From the NCBI RefSeq assembly GCF_036013975.1, contig NZ_CP107904.1, positions 2,294,001 through 2,358,000 on the forward strand: a stretch of 64,000 bases of DNA, in the 5' to 3' direction. The notes beneath the pieces were generated by a model that was given only the letters and a program-made list of their open reading frames with translations, was not told the DNA's origin and did not search any database. Position 1 is the stretch's first letter; every line of letters starts with the position of its first letter. Below are positions 41,927 through 49,878 of the stretch, in pieces. This DNA is from Kitasatospora sp. NBC_00458 (lineage in GTDB: Bacteria > Actinomycetota > Actinomycetes > Streptomycetales > Streptomycetaceae). A program made the translations under genes and the position numbers.

Positions 41927-42400
41927 ATGACTGCGGCCTACGAGGACGTCCCCTTCAGCGAGCTGCTCCACCGGCCCGCCGCCACCACCGGCAGACTCGA
42001 CGCCGTCCGGGCCCTGAGACTCCGGCGTCGCGACGCCGGAGACCTCGCCCTGATGCGCGTCGACCAACTGGAACAGGACGCCACCGTCGTCGACTTCACC
42101 TCCCGTCTGCTCACCGGGCTGGTGCGGACCGGGAACAGCGCCGCCCTGCGCGCCGCGATCCCCGAAGCCCTCCCCTGGGTCACCTTCCTCCCCGAGGAGG
42201 ACGTCGACCTGCTCCTCACCGAGTTGGTGGACGTCACCCGTGGCGCGGTCGCCCTCGACAACCTCGCCCCCATCGCCCTCCTGCTCGCCCAGTGGCGCCA
42301 CAGTGCCGAGGTCTACGCCGACCCTGCCCTGCATGCCCTCCTCGTCCGCGAGCCGGACGGCGACCTCGGCCCCGTCCCCCCACCCGGGGGCGACGCATGA
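41927..42400 (+). CDS. Putative antitoxin-like protein
   Basis: 157 residues, highly charged, with no hydrophobic segment: DVPFSELLHRPAATTGRLDA, ALRLRRRDAGDLALMRVDQL and FLPEEDVDLLLTELVDVTRG. TACTGT ends 7 nt before the ATG, and there is no ribosome binding site. The stop overlaps the start of the next gene (ATGA), and that gene looks like a RelE/ParE-fold toxin, which is the reason for calling this an antitoxin. No HTH is obvious. Streptomycetes carry many such pairs. Confidence 0.6.
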   Translation: MTAAYEDVPFSELLHRPAATTGRLDAVRALRLRRRDAGDLALMRVDQLEQDATVVDFTSRLLTGLVRTGNSAALRAAIPEALPWVTFLPEEDVDLLLTELVDVTRGAVALDNLAPIALLLAQWRHSAEVYADPALHALLVREPDGDLGPVPPPGGDA

Positions 42401-42750
42401 GCCCGAAGCACGGTGACCGGGCCGCACCCCCTCCCCTGACCGGCGAATACGACCTTCGATTCGCCAACTCCGAGGCCGCCGAAGGCTGGGAACAACTGGC
42501 CCGGCAAGCTCCGGGGAACCTGCGTCGCGCCTTCGACCGGATCCGTTCCCATCCCCGGGCCTCCGACAACCCCACACGCCACCACCGCCTCAAAGGAACG
42601 CTCGGCACCGCCGCATTCAAGGGGCAGCCGCTGGAACGGTGGCAGTACGAGGTCACCGGAGGCGGCCGTCTCTGGTACCTGGTCGACCACGACAGCCGGA
42701 CCGCCTGGATCACCTACGCCGGCACCGGCCACCCCAAGGCCACCGACTGA
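42397..42750 (+). CDS. RelE/ParE-fold toxin-like protein
   Basis: 117 residues. Sequence YDLRFANSEAAEGWEQLARQ, then AFDRIRSHPRASDNPTRHHRLKG and a C-terminal GRLWYLVDHDSRTAWITYAG matches the small RelE-type fold: helical hairpin followed by a beta-sheet with R-W-Y-DD-type C-terminal strands. Overlaps the upstream gene by ATGA, the standard antitoxin-first order. Most members cut mRNA at the ribosome; the catalytic residues are not certain here. Confidence 0.68.
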   Translation: MSPKHGDRAAPPPLTGEYDLRFANSEAAEGWEQLARQAPGNLRRAFDRIRSHPRASDNPTRHHRLKGTLGTAAFKGQPLERWQYEVTGGGRLWYLVDHDSRTAWITYAGTGHPKATD

Positions 42751-42870
42751 CCGCCCGGGCGGCGTCCGTGCCACCCGGCCGGTTCCACCGTCCGCTCCCC
42801 CTGTCCTGCCGCCCCCTGTCGCTCCCCCCGTGCGGAGCGACAGGACAGCCCGGGGGAGGGCGGTGACCCG

Positions 42871-44172
42871 TCAGTTCCGCCAGACGGGGGCGGTGGCGAC
42901 GGCCTTGAGCTGCTCCGGGGAGAGCGCGGGCGTGCCCGGCCGGAAGGTGTAGCCGTTCTCGCCGTTCCACTCGCTGACGGTCACGCTCCGGCCGTCCGGG
43001 TAGTACACCGCCGCCAGCCAGTGCAGCACCGGGTCGACGGCGGTCTTGCCGTTGCCGAACCGGTTGGTGACGACGAGCGTGCCGTCGGCCGGCTTCTCCC
43101 GGACCTCCAGCGGGGTCGGCGGGCCCTCCTCGGCGTACTTCCTCTCCTCCAGTCCGCGCGCTCCGGCCGGCTGCACCTGGACCGCGAGCATGCTGGTGCG
43201 GCCCTCGTACGTGACCAGGAGGGTGCCGTGCTCGGCGTCCTGCCCGGAGGCCTCCGCCCCCGGCGGAAGCACCCCGGCCAGCGCCGCGACCAGCTCCGGC
43301 GCCGCCGGGGTGGAGCCGTCGGGCCCCGGGGTGGCGGCCGGTGCGCCGGGCGACGGCGTGGCGACCTGCGCCGGCTTCGCCTTCGGCGCCTTCGGGTCGG
43401 CGGGCAGCGCCGCCACGACCCGGTCCCACTCCGGTGCGCTCATCATCGTGCCGAGCTGCTCCTCGACCAGCGGCGGCGCCTCCCGGTTCGGGGCGGCCGG
43501 CTGGCCGTTGTACTCGGTGACCCGCACCACGGTGCCGTCCGGCTCCGCCCGGGCCGCCTGCCACTTCCGCAGGCCGGTGACGTTGACGTCCCGCAGCTTG
43601 TCGATCACCGTCACGGAGCCGTCGGGGGCGACGGACCGGTCGCACCCCTCCTTCGGGATGCTGAACGGGTCCAGGCAGACGGCCGCCTCCTCCGGCTTCC
43701 GCGAACCGCGCTCGACGCTGTACGAGACCAGGCTCGCCCCCTTGCCGTCGTCGAACAGCAGCACGCCGAAGGTCTCGTGCACGTTCCCCGACGGGCCCGC
43801 CACCCCGGGCGTCTCCGCGGCCAGGACCGTCACCGATCCGGGCGGCAGCAGCCCCGTCACCAGCCCCACGACCTCCTCGGAGGTCATCGGCCGCACCCGC
43901 TCCCCCGACGGGCCGAACACGTCCGCCGCCGTACCGTCCGCGAGCAGCCCCACGCTCCCGGCCGCCAGCACCACCGCCGCCAGCCCCCCGGCGAGCACCG
44001 CCCGCCGCCGGCCGCGCCGCCGCCGGCCCACCCGCTCGGCCCCGGCGGCCAGCGTGAACAGCGCCGCCTCCGGCGCGAGGGAGGCCGCACCGCGCAGGGC
44101 CCGGGCGAACTCGTCCTCGAAACCGTCGACGCCGTCCGCGGACCCGTCGCACGACCCGTTCTCAACCGGCAT
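42871..44172 (-). CDS. Single-pass membrane partner of the SigE-type sigma factor
   Basis: 433 residues. About 55 cytoplasmic residues (FEDEFARALRGAASLAPE, then a run of Arg) precede one transmembrane segment at about 58-78 (AVLAGGLAAVVLAAGSVGLL). The rest is an extracytoplasmic domain with two short Pro/Ala-rich linkers and a repeated EL-PPG-type fold (VLPPGAEASGQDAEHGTLLV and GLLPPGSVTVLAAE). It overlaps the sigma gene by 11 nt, a coupling seen for anti-sigma or membrane-sensor partners. No ASDIII or zinc anti-sigma motif is visible, so the role is inferred. Confidence 0.75.
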   Translation of the reverse strand: MPVENGSCDGSADGVDGFEDEFARALRGAASLAPEAALFTLAAGAERVGRRRRGRRRAVLAGGLAAVVLAAGSVGLLADGTAADVFGPSGERVRPMTSEEVVGLVTGLLPPGSVTVLAAETPGVAGPSGNVHETFGVLLFDDGKGASLVSYSVERGSRKPEEAAVCLDPFSIPKEGCDRSVAPDGSVTVIDKLRDVNVTGLRKWQAARAEPDGTVVRVTEYNGQPAAPNREAPPLVEEQLGTMMSAPEWDRVVAALPADPKAPKAKPAQVATPSPGAPAATPGPDGSTPAAPELVAALAGVLPPGAEASGQDAEHGTLLVTYEGRTSMLAVQVQPAGARGLEERKYAEEGPPTPLEVREKPADGTLVVTNRFGNGKTAVDPVLHWLAAVYYPDGRSVTVSEWNGENGYTFRPGTPALSPEQLKAVATAPVWRN

Positions 44173-44716
44173 GGCGCAGTACCGCCTTCTCCGTCGCCTC
44201 GGTCCCCAGCTTGTCCCGCATCCGGGCCAGCGCCCGGCTGCTCCGCGACCGCACGGCGGTGCTGCTGAGGCGCAGCACCGCCGCCGTCTCCTCCACGCTC
44301 CGGTCCTCCCAGAACCGCAGCACCAGCACCGCCCGGTCCTGCGCCGGCAGCTCGCCGAGCGCGCGGAGCAGCGTCAGCCTCAGCGCCGGGTCCGGGTCGG
44401 CGACGGCGATGTCCGGCAGCACGTCGGTGACCCGCTCGCCGCTGCTCCGGCGGCGGCGGTGGGAGAGGAAGGTGTTCACCAGGACCGTCTGCGTGTACCC
44501 GCTCGGGTTGTCGAGGCGCGAGATCCTGCGCCACTTGACGAAGACCCGCCCGAGCGCCTCCTGCACGAGGTCCTCGGCGAGGTGCGCGTCACCCCCGGTC
44601 AGCAGGAACGCGGTGCGCAGCAGTTGCCGCCCGCGTGAGGCCACGAAGGCCGGGAAGTCGGGCGGCCCCGGCTCGGCCACCCGGTCCCCCTCCGTCGATA
44701 TGTGCTCCATACCCAT
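44162..44716 (-). CDS. SigE-family RNA polymerase sigma factor (ECF type)
   Basis: 184 residues (MGMEHISTEGDRVAEPG); a start 6 nt later is also possible. Region 2 reads AFLLTGGDAHLAEDLVQEAL and VFVKWRRI with the DLVQ core that binds core polymerase. Region 4 is ELPAQDRAVLVLRFWEDRSV and LSSTAVRSRSSRALARMRDK. The SigE family has these short streptomycete members, usually next to a membrane protein. It overlaps the next gene by 11 nt. Divergent from the gene at 44810. Confidence 0.92.
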   Translation of the reverse strand: MGMEHISTEGDRVAEPGPPDFPAFVASRGRQLLRTAFLLTGGDAHLAEDLVQEALGRVFVKWRRISRLDNPSGYTQTVLVNTFLSHRRRRSSGERVTDVLPDIAVADPDPALRLTLLRALGELPAQDRAVLVLRFWEDRSVEETAAVLRLSSTAVRSRSSRALARMRDKLGTEATEKAVLRHAG

Positions 44717-44809
44717 CCAACGCGGTCGCCCGGCGGTCTTGTGGCACCGGTCGGAGGGGATCTTTCCACCGGCCCCCCGGCGGTCGGTGGTTGCTGGCAG
44801 GATGCAGCG

Positions 44810-45547
44810 GTGACGTCTACTCCCGCCTCCTCCGCCACGGCAGCCGACTACGGCTGGATCCGTTCCGCGCCCTCGCTCTTCGGCCACCTGCTGAGCACCG
44901 GTTACAGCATGGTGCTGGTGCGTGACGTCCTGCCCGAGCAGGTGCCCGGGCTCGTGGGCGCATCGCCGTGGGGCAGTTGCCGGGGCGCCGGCGAACTGGT
45001 CGACGCGCACGGCGACTTCCTGGAGGAGTGCGACGACGATCCCGAGTCCACGCTCCTCGGCGCGTCCGCCGTGCGGGACGCGGAGGGCCGCGACTGGGCG
45101 CTCGTCGTCGACCTCGGCGGCGACCTGGGTCTGCGGCCGGGTCCGATGGCGGCACTCTCCGCCGGTACGCGCGCCGTCGCGCACTACAGCAACGCGGGCA
45201 AGCCGATGGACTTCTTCCACTGGTACGAGGACGGGGAGCTGCGGACCGCCTTCGAGCACCCGGCCCACCGGGACGGCACCACCCCCGACGAACTGAACGG
45301 CGTGCTGCGCGAGCTCGGCCTCGACCCGGACGGGGACGGCGATCCCGCGCTCGACCGCAAGGCCGCGGTCCTGGCGCTGACGGAGCGCCTGACGGGCGTG
45401 CGGGTCACGGTGGAGCTGCTGGAGGCGGCCGAGTACCTGGCGTCCGAGCTGCCGGAGGAGCCGGTCGACGGCTCGGACGGCGTCCGCATCCACCTCGTTG
45501 ACGAGCACGGCGCGCCGGTGGTGATCGAGTCCACCTGGGACCGGTGA
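44810..45547 (+). CDS. DUF6461-like protein, immunity-type family
   Basis: 245 residues from the GTG at 44810 (VTSTPASSATAADYGWI); the longer frame in front is not protein-like. Features are DYGWIRSAPSLFGHLLSTGYSMVLVRDV, split here as a helical start, then WALVVDLGGDLGLRP and VAHYSNAGKPMDFFHWYEDG, typical of DUF6461 and related immunity-like families that co-occur with polymorphic toxins. No signal peptide. The next gene starts 7 nt after its stop and looks like an immunity protein too. No toxin gene is adjacent. Confidence 0.6.
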   Translation: MTSTPASSATAADYGWIRSAPSLFGHLLSTGYSMVLVRDVLPEQVPGLVGASPWGSCRGAGELVDAHGDFLEECDDDPESTLLGASAVRDAEGRDWALVVDLGGDLGLRPGPMAALSAGTRAVAHYSNAGKPMDFFHWYEDGELRTAFEHPAHRDGTTPDELNGVLRELGLDPDGDGDPALDRKAAVLALTERLTGVRVTVELLEAAEYLASELPEEPVDGSDGVRIHLVDEHGAPVVIESTWDR

Positions 45548-45554
45548 CCGCCCG

Positions 45555-46025
45555 GTGGCCGTCTCCCACAGCCTCGGCCTCGCCACCGCGTCGCCGGTCT
45601 CCGACGTGGCCGGGGTGCTGGCGCGGCTCGGGGCGGACCGCTCCTGGACGGCCGGACAGCTGGTCGGCGACGGCGCGCTGACCGGACGCGGCACGTGGGT
45701 GCGGGTGTACGGGACCCGGACGCAGTCCTGGCATCCGGTCGTCACCGACCTCGGGATCTCGCCCACGGTGCGGGTGGCGTTCCGGCTCGCGAAGACCGAC
45801 GACCTGGCCGGCCAGGAGGACGACGTCGTCCGGCTGGTGGCGGCGCTGCTGGCGCGGGTGGAGGGGGACGCCGTCCTCGACTTCCACCACGAGACGGTGT
45901 GGCTGCTGCGCCGGGGAGGGGAGTTGAGCCTCCACGAGCGGGAGGACCTGTGGCCGCCGCAGCGACTGGCGGCGTTCGAGGGCCGGTCGTACCGCCGGGA
46001 GACGCACGCCTTCGCGGAGGAGTAG
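45555..46025 (+). CDS. SitI3-like immunity-type protein
   Basis: 156 residues from a GTG at 45555 (VAVSHSLGLATASPVSDVAG), 7 nt after the preceding stop. Diagnostic parts are TWVRVYGTRTQSWHPVVTD, LGISPTVRVAFRLAKTDDLA and LRRGGELSLHEREDLWPPQRL. The family is named after the immunity protein of a myxobacterial kin-discrimination toxin, but in streptomycetes it occurs as loose copies. Cytoplasmic. Co-transcribed with the DUF6461-like gene; neither toxin is in this window. Confidence 0.6.
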   Translation: MAVSHSLGLATASPVSDVAGVLARLGADRSWTAGQLVGDGALTGRGTWVRVYGTRTQSWHPVVTDLGISPTVRVAFRLAKTDDLAGQEDDVVRLVAALLARVEGDAVLDFHHETVWLLRRGGELSLHEREDLWPPQRLAAFEGRSYRRETHAFAEE

Positions 46026-46634
46026 GGCCTGCTGTTCCTTGTGATCCTTGCCGGGGGCGCGGCGTGGGGTTCGCACGCCCCGGCCGGCGGGCGGTTCACG
46101 ATGCGCGCTCTGACGCCACGGCTGCGGGGGTCTTCGAACGCGCCCTGACGCCGCAGACCGGGGGGCTCGGCGCCAGGGTTCGCACGCCCCGGCCCGCAGG
46201 CGGCCAGCGATGCGCTCCGACACCACAGCCACAGGGACCTCCGCACGCGCTCCGACGCCACAGGCCAGGGGGCTCGACGCCAGGGTTCGCACGCCCCGGC
46301 CGGCGGGCGGCCAGCGATGCGCTCCAACGCCGCAGCCACAGGGACCTCCGCACGCGCCCTGACACCACAGACCAGGGGGCTCGACGCCAGGGTTCGCACG
46401 CCCCAGCCCCCGGGCGGCCAGCGATGCGCTCCGACACCACAGCCACAGGGACCTCCGCACGCGCTCCGACGCCACAGGCCAGGGGGTCTTCGCCCGGGCC
46501 GCACCGGCCGATCCGCCGGTGCGGCCCCGACGGCTTCGGTGCCGGGTCTGCCGGCCCGCCCGGCTGCGCCGCTCTGCCACGCGAACGGCGACGTGCCCCG
46601 GTGGGTCAGCCAGGGCACGTCTGGTCAGGCAATG
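46026..46634. repeat. Non-coding 107-bp tandem repeat array in a 609-bp gap
   Basis: CAGGGTTCGCACGCCCC-type units recur at 46174, 46281 and 46388 with exact 107-bp steps, and a diverged copy precedes them (about 46064). Four copies span about 46060-46490. The period is not a multiple of three and no frame continues through with meaning, so it does not code. Function unknown. Confidence 0.85.
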
Positions 46635-46820
46635 TCAGGGGCGTGCCCCGCGAGTCGGGCCGCGCATGGCGTCGCTCTCGTGGTCGTCGTCCGGGCGGTG
46701 GGGCATCCGCAGGGTGGCGACCACGCCGAGGGCGACGGTGGCGAAGGCGAGGAGGAGGAGAAGGGAGAGGGCGACGCCGACGAAGGCGCGGGCGACGCCG
46801 GGGTGGGTCAGGAGTCCCAC
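46635..46820 (-). CDS. Small single-pass membrane protein
   Basis: 61 residues from a GTG at 46818-46820. A transmembrane helix at about 8-36 (VARAFVGVALSLLLLLAF, ATVALGVVA) is followed by a charged tail (RMPHRPDDDHESDAMRG). It overlaps the preceding gene by 13 nt, so it is likely the last gene of the ATP-binding protein operon. No family recognised; size makes it uncertain. Confidence 0.5.
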   Translation of the reverse strand: MGLLTHPGVARAFVGVALSLLLLLAFATVALGVVATLRMPHRPDDDHESDAMRGPTRGARP

Positions 46821-47077
46821 GACGGGGCCGCCCCGTCCCGGTCACGGAGGAGGGTGAGCAGGTTGAGGAGGTTGAGGACGGTCGCGGTCGAGCCGTTGCC
46901 GAAGCGGACGAGGACGCGGCCGTCGACGATGCTGTCGGTGGTGGCGGAGGGCCAGACGATGCCCAACGGGCGGCCGCGTTCGTGGAGTTCGGCGAGGAGC
47001 GCAGTGACCTCGGCCTCGGTGTAGGTGCGCAGCCGGGGGTCGTCCGGCGCGATCGGCGGCTCGGGCCGGGCGCTCAC
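46808..47077 (-). CDS. Small hypothetical protein in the ATP-binding protein operon
   Basis: 89 residues. The GTG at 47075-47077 overlaps the TGA of the preceding gene (GTGA), which fixes the start. Sequence SARPEPPIAPDDPRLRTYTE, then VTALLAELHERGRPLGIVWP, RVLVRFGNGSTATVLNLLNL suggests a small alpha/beta protein. No hydrophobic or catalytic motif. Translationally coupled to the HATPase protein, which suggests joint action. Confidence 0.6.
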   Translation of the reverse strand: MSARPEPPIAPDDPRLRTYTEAEVTALLAELHERGRPLGIVWPSATTDSIVDGRVLVRFGNGSTATVLNLLNLLTLLRDRDGAAPSWDS

Positions 47078-47466
47078 GCGGCGGAGTCCAGCTCGAACCA
47101 GACGGACTTGCCGCGCTTGCGGGCGGCGGCGCCGAACCGGTGGGTGAGCGAGCGGACGAGGTGGAGGCCGCGGCCGGAGGTCGCGTAGGGGTCGGCGCAG
47201 GCGTCGGCGGCGGGATCGGCGCAGGCGCGGGGTTCGGGGAAGTGCGGGCTGCCGTCGCTGACGGAGACGCGGAGGAGGCCGTCGAGGAGGACGACCACGA
47301 CGAGCGGAGCCGGCGAGCCGCCGTGCTTCCAGGCGTTGACGAAGAGTTCGTGGAGCGCCAACTCCGCGTCGGAGACGGTGTCGAGCGGCCACCCGGCGCG
47401 CACGAGCGCCTCGCGCAACTCCTCACGCGCGGCCGACCAGTCAGGGGGGAGGTTGAGGGGGAGCAC
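47074..47466 (-). CDS. Anti-sigma-factor-like ATP-binding protein (HATPase, RsbW type)
   Basis: 130 residues from the GTG at 47464-47466, chosen for GGAGG 7 nt upstream; a longer frame reaches back to 47544. GHKL ATPase motifs are clear: N-box ELALHELFVNAWKHGG, G1 VSVSDGSPHFP and G2 ATSGRGLHLVRSL. These small kinases bind ATP and often phosphorylate anti-anti-sigma factors. Divergent from the XRE regulator and DUF397 gene, as in whiJ/abaA-type clusters of Streptomyces. Confidence 0.87.
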   Translation of the reverse strand: MLPLNLPPDWSAAREELREALVRAGWPLDTVSDAELALHELFVNAWKHGGSPAPLVVVVLLDGLLRVSVSDGSPHFPEPRACADPAADACADPYATSGRGLHLVRSLTHRFGAAARKRGKSVWFELDSAA

Positions 47467-47650
47467 GAAGAGACCTCCGTGAGGGATGAAGTGGATATCG
47501 CCGAGCGCCTGATGATCAATCAAAACGATCCGACCGTGGCGCACTCATGACGCCAGCGCACACGGCATCGACCTGCGATTGCCGAGAGTGTGCGGCTCGT
47601 CACAATCAGCATGGAGCCACGGGTGGCCTCTTGGCAACTCATCTCAGATT

Positions 47651-47666
47651 TTTGGATATATCCAAA
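47651..47666. promoter_or_regulatory. Perfect 16-bp palindrome TTTGGATATATCCAAA
   Basis: Lies in the 297-bp divergent gap between the HATPase gene and the XRE regulator, 98 nt before the regulator start. It is A+T-rich and fully symmetric, the form of an operator bound by an XRE dimer. The binding protein is inferred from position. Confidence 0.6.
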
Positions 47667-47763
47667 TCGAACACCAACCCAGGCCCCTACAGTGGAAGTT
47701 GTCGGTGGCGAATGTGACCGGCAGCGAGGCACACTGGTCCGGCGAGGCTCAGAGAGGGCGGGG

Positions 47764-48627
47764 ATGGCCGCAGCGACAGGTCCGACAGTTCGACGGAGGC
47801 AACTCGGCGCGGAACTGCGTCGCAGACGCGAGGAAGCCGGCCTCTCGCACGACGAGATCGCAGAGACGCTAACGGGCATGAGCCAGCCCAAACTCTCCCG
47901 CATCGAGAACGGCAGAGGCGCCACCAAGGTCGACGACGTCAAGAAACTCCTCGCGCTGTACAAGTGCGAGGACACCGACCTGATCTCGGCTTTGGTCGAC
48001 CTTGCCAAGAACGGCGCCCACCGAGGGATGTGGTGGCAGAGCTACGGCGCACACATCGGCCAAGTCCTCGGCGATCTGATCTCGCTTGAGGCAAGCGCAG
48101 CATCAGTTCGCAGCTACGAGAGCGCCTTCATTCCGGGCCTGCTCCAAACGCCCGCCTACGCGCGCGAGATCATCCGCAAGCTCAACATGCGCCCTGATGT
48201 CAACGTTGAGGCACTGGTCGACGTCCGGATGGCCCGCCAGGGAGCCCTCACTCGGGCGGAGCCCCTTACGCTCTGGGCAGTCATCCACGAGGCTGCGATC
48301 CGTTCCGGAGTCGGCGGCCCGAAGGTCATGGCCGAGCAGCTTGCACGACTGACCGACCGTGCAAGCCAGCCGAACATCAACATCCAGGTGATGCCGATCG
48401 GCGCTCCCGCACACCACGGCATGGGCGGAGCTTTCGCCATCCTCGGTTTTCCACAACGGCAGGACCTCGACGTCGCCCTCGTCGAAAGCACGCTGAGCAA
48501 CCTCTGGGTCGAGGATGCCTCCGATGTGGAGCAGTACGCGGCGAAGTTCGACGCCATCCGGGCGGATGCTCTGGGTCTGGACGACTCGCTCGCCATCATC
48601 ACCGAACAGAGAGACAAGATCACATGA
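47764..48627 (+). CDS. XRE-family regulator of the Scr1/WhiJ type (DUF5753)
   Basis: 287 residues; ATG at 47764 with GAGAGGGCGGG upstream. An HTH (LGAELRRRREEAGLSHDEIA, MSQPKLSRIENG) is followed by the DUF5753 domain (ISLEASAASVRSYESAFIPG, LLQTPAYAREIIR, and RPDVNVEALVDVRMARQ). It is paired with the DUF397 gene (ATGA overlap at 48624), the conserved two-gene unit in streptomycetes that has been likened to toxin-antitoxin systems and controls differentiation in the whiJ locus. Divergent HATPase gene completes the cluster. Confidence 0.92.
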   Translation: MAAATGPTVRRRQLGAELRRRREEAGLSHDEIAETLTGMSQPKLSRIENGRGATKVDDVKKLLALYKCEDTDLISALVDLAKNGAHRGMWWQSYGAHIGQVLGDLISLEASAASVRSYESAFIPGLLQTPAYAREIIRKLNMRPDVNVEALVDVRMARQGALTRAEPLTLWAVIHEAAIRSGVGGPKVMAEQLARLTDRASQPNINIQVMPIGAPAHHGMGGAFAILGFPQRQDLDVALVESTLSNLWVEDASDVEQYAAKFDAIRADALGLDDSLAIITEQRDKIT

Positions 48628-48848
48628 CGTCTATCCCGGACTCGACAGTCCTCGAATTGACTTGGCGAAAGTCGTCGAAGAGCAACGAGTCGACCAACTG
48701 CGTCGAGTTCGCTTCCTCTGGCGACTCCGTCTCCTACGTCCGCGACTCCAAGAACCCCTCCGGCCCGGCCCTCGTGTTCACCGCCGCCGCCCACGCCGCC
48801 TTCATCGCCGCCACCGCCGACGGCGAGTTCGACTTCGGGCTCCTCTGA
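48624..48848 (+). CDS. DUF397 domain protein
   Basis: 74 residues starting MTSIPDSTVLELTWRKSSKS, then STNCVEFA, VSYVRDSKNPSGPALVFTAA and AHAAFIAATADGEFDFGLL; the WRKSSKS opening and RDSK(N)P middle are the DUF397 signature. ATGA overlap with the XRE gene. Family members are small partners of WhiJ-type regulators, and may modulate them. It has one Cys, typical in this family. Confidence 0.93.
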   Translation: MTSIPDSTVLELTWRKSSKSNESTNCVEFASSGDSVSYVRDSKNPSGPALVFTAAAHAAFIAATADGEFDFGLL

Positions 48849-48925
48849 CCGCACCCACCACGGCGACCCTCCGGCCCGGCGCGTCCTCGGGGCGCCGGGC
48901 CGTCTCCGTTCTCCGAAGGACCCCC

Positions 48926-49756
48926 ATGACGTCCTCCCAGCCGCTCGACATGACCCTCAGCCGGGTGTTCGGCGAAGTCGCCGAGACCTACCACGCCGCC
49001 CGCCCCGGATACCCCGACGCCCTCATAGCCGAGGTGCTCTCCTACGCCTCCCTCACCGGCCCTGCCGGCCTCCCCGCCGTCGAGGTCGGGGCCGGAACCG
49101 GGAAGGCCACCCTCCCGTTCGCCGCGCTCGGCACCCCGATGCTCTGCCTCGAACCCGACCCCCGCATGGCCGACGTCCTCCGCCGCAACGCCGCCGCCTT
49201 CCCGGACGTCCGGGTCGAGGTGGCCTCCTTCGAGGACTGGCGGCCCGACGGCACCCGGTTCGGGCTGCTCCTCGCCGCGACCTCCTGGCACTGGACCGAT
49301 CCGGCGACCCGCTGGCCCCGTGTCCACGACGCCCTCGCCCCCGGCGGCGCCGTCGCCCTCTTCTGGAACCCCATGAGCGTCGTCGACCCCGCCCTGCACG
49401 CCGCCCTCGCCGAGGTCGACCGCCGGCACGGGCTCACCCTCTCCCCGCACGCCGGTCTCGTCTCCTCCTACGGCGACACCCCCGGCCACTGGCCCGGGAT
49501 GCTCGGTCACTGGCCGGACGAGGAGTGCCGCCGCGACGGCCGGTTCACGGACCTCCGCTCACTGCGCATCCCCGAGCGGGCCCGCTACGACACCGACCGC
49601 TACCTCGGACACCTCTCCTCCATCTCCCTCTACCGCGCCCTGCCCGACGACCTCCGCGACCACGTGCTCGCCGACACCGCCGCCGTTCTCGACGCCCACG
49701 GCGGCGGCATCGACATCGAACACCTCCACGACCTCTTCCTCGCCCGCCGCGCCTGA
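48926..49756 (+). CDS. Class I SAM-dependent methyltransferase
   Basis: 276 residues; ATG at 48926 after GAAGGA. Motif I is VEVGAGTGKATLPFAALG, motif II CLEPDPRMADVLRRNAAAFP, and a post-motif WHWTDPATRWPRVHDAL. The FGEVAETYHAARPGYPDALI opening is the common start of actinobacterial methyltransferase-11-type enzymes. Substrate not evident. Single gene, closely followed by a conserved hairpin (49784-49820). Confidence 0.9.
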   Translation: MTSSQPLDMTLSRVFGEVAETYHAARPGYPDALIAEVLSYASLTGPAGLPAVEVGAGTGKATLPFAALGTPMLCLEPDPRMADVLRRNAAAFPDVRVEVASFEDWRPDGTRFGLLLAATSWHWTDPATRWPRVHDALAPGGAVALFWNPMSVVDPALHAALAEVDRRHGLTLSPHAGLVSSYGDTPGHWPGMLGHWPDEECRRDGRFTDLRSLRIPERARYDTDRYLGHLSSISLYRALPDDLRDHVLADTAAVLDAHGGGIDIEHLHDLFLARRA

Positions 49757-49783
49757 GCCACGCCCCGGCCCGGCGGGCCGCCC

Positions 49784-49820
49784 CTGCGCAGGAAGTCGGC
49801 GGATCCGACTTCCTGCGCAG
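49784..49820. terminator. Conserved-core hairpin copy 1
   Basis: Perfect 16-bp stem (49784-49799 with 49805-49820) and a 5-nt loop; core CAGGAAGTCGG / CCGACTTCCTG. It lies 27 nt after the methyltransferase stop. No T-run follows. Confidence 0.8.
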
Positions 49821-49878
49821 TCGTCGGCGCGGCGAAGCCCGCCACCGGTCGTTCAACCGACCTGGTTAGGCTCTCCCG

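Noticed and set aside
46096..46446. Minus-strand frame through the 107-bp array
   Set aside because: Frame changes meaning in each unit because 107 is not a multiple of three; Arg/Pro/Trp-rich with no homology.
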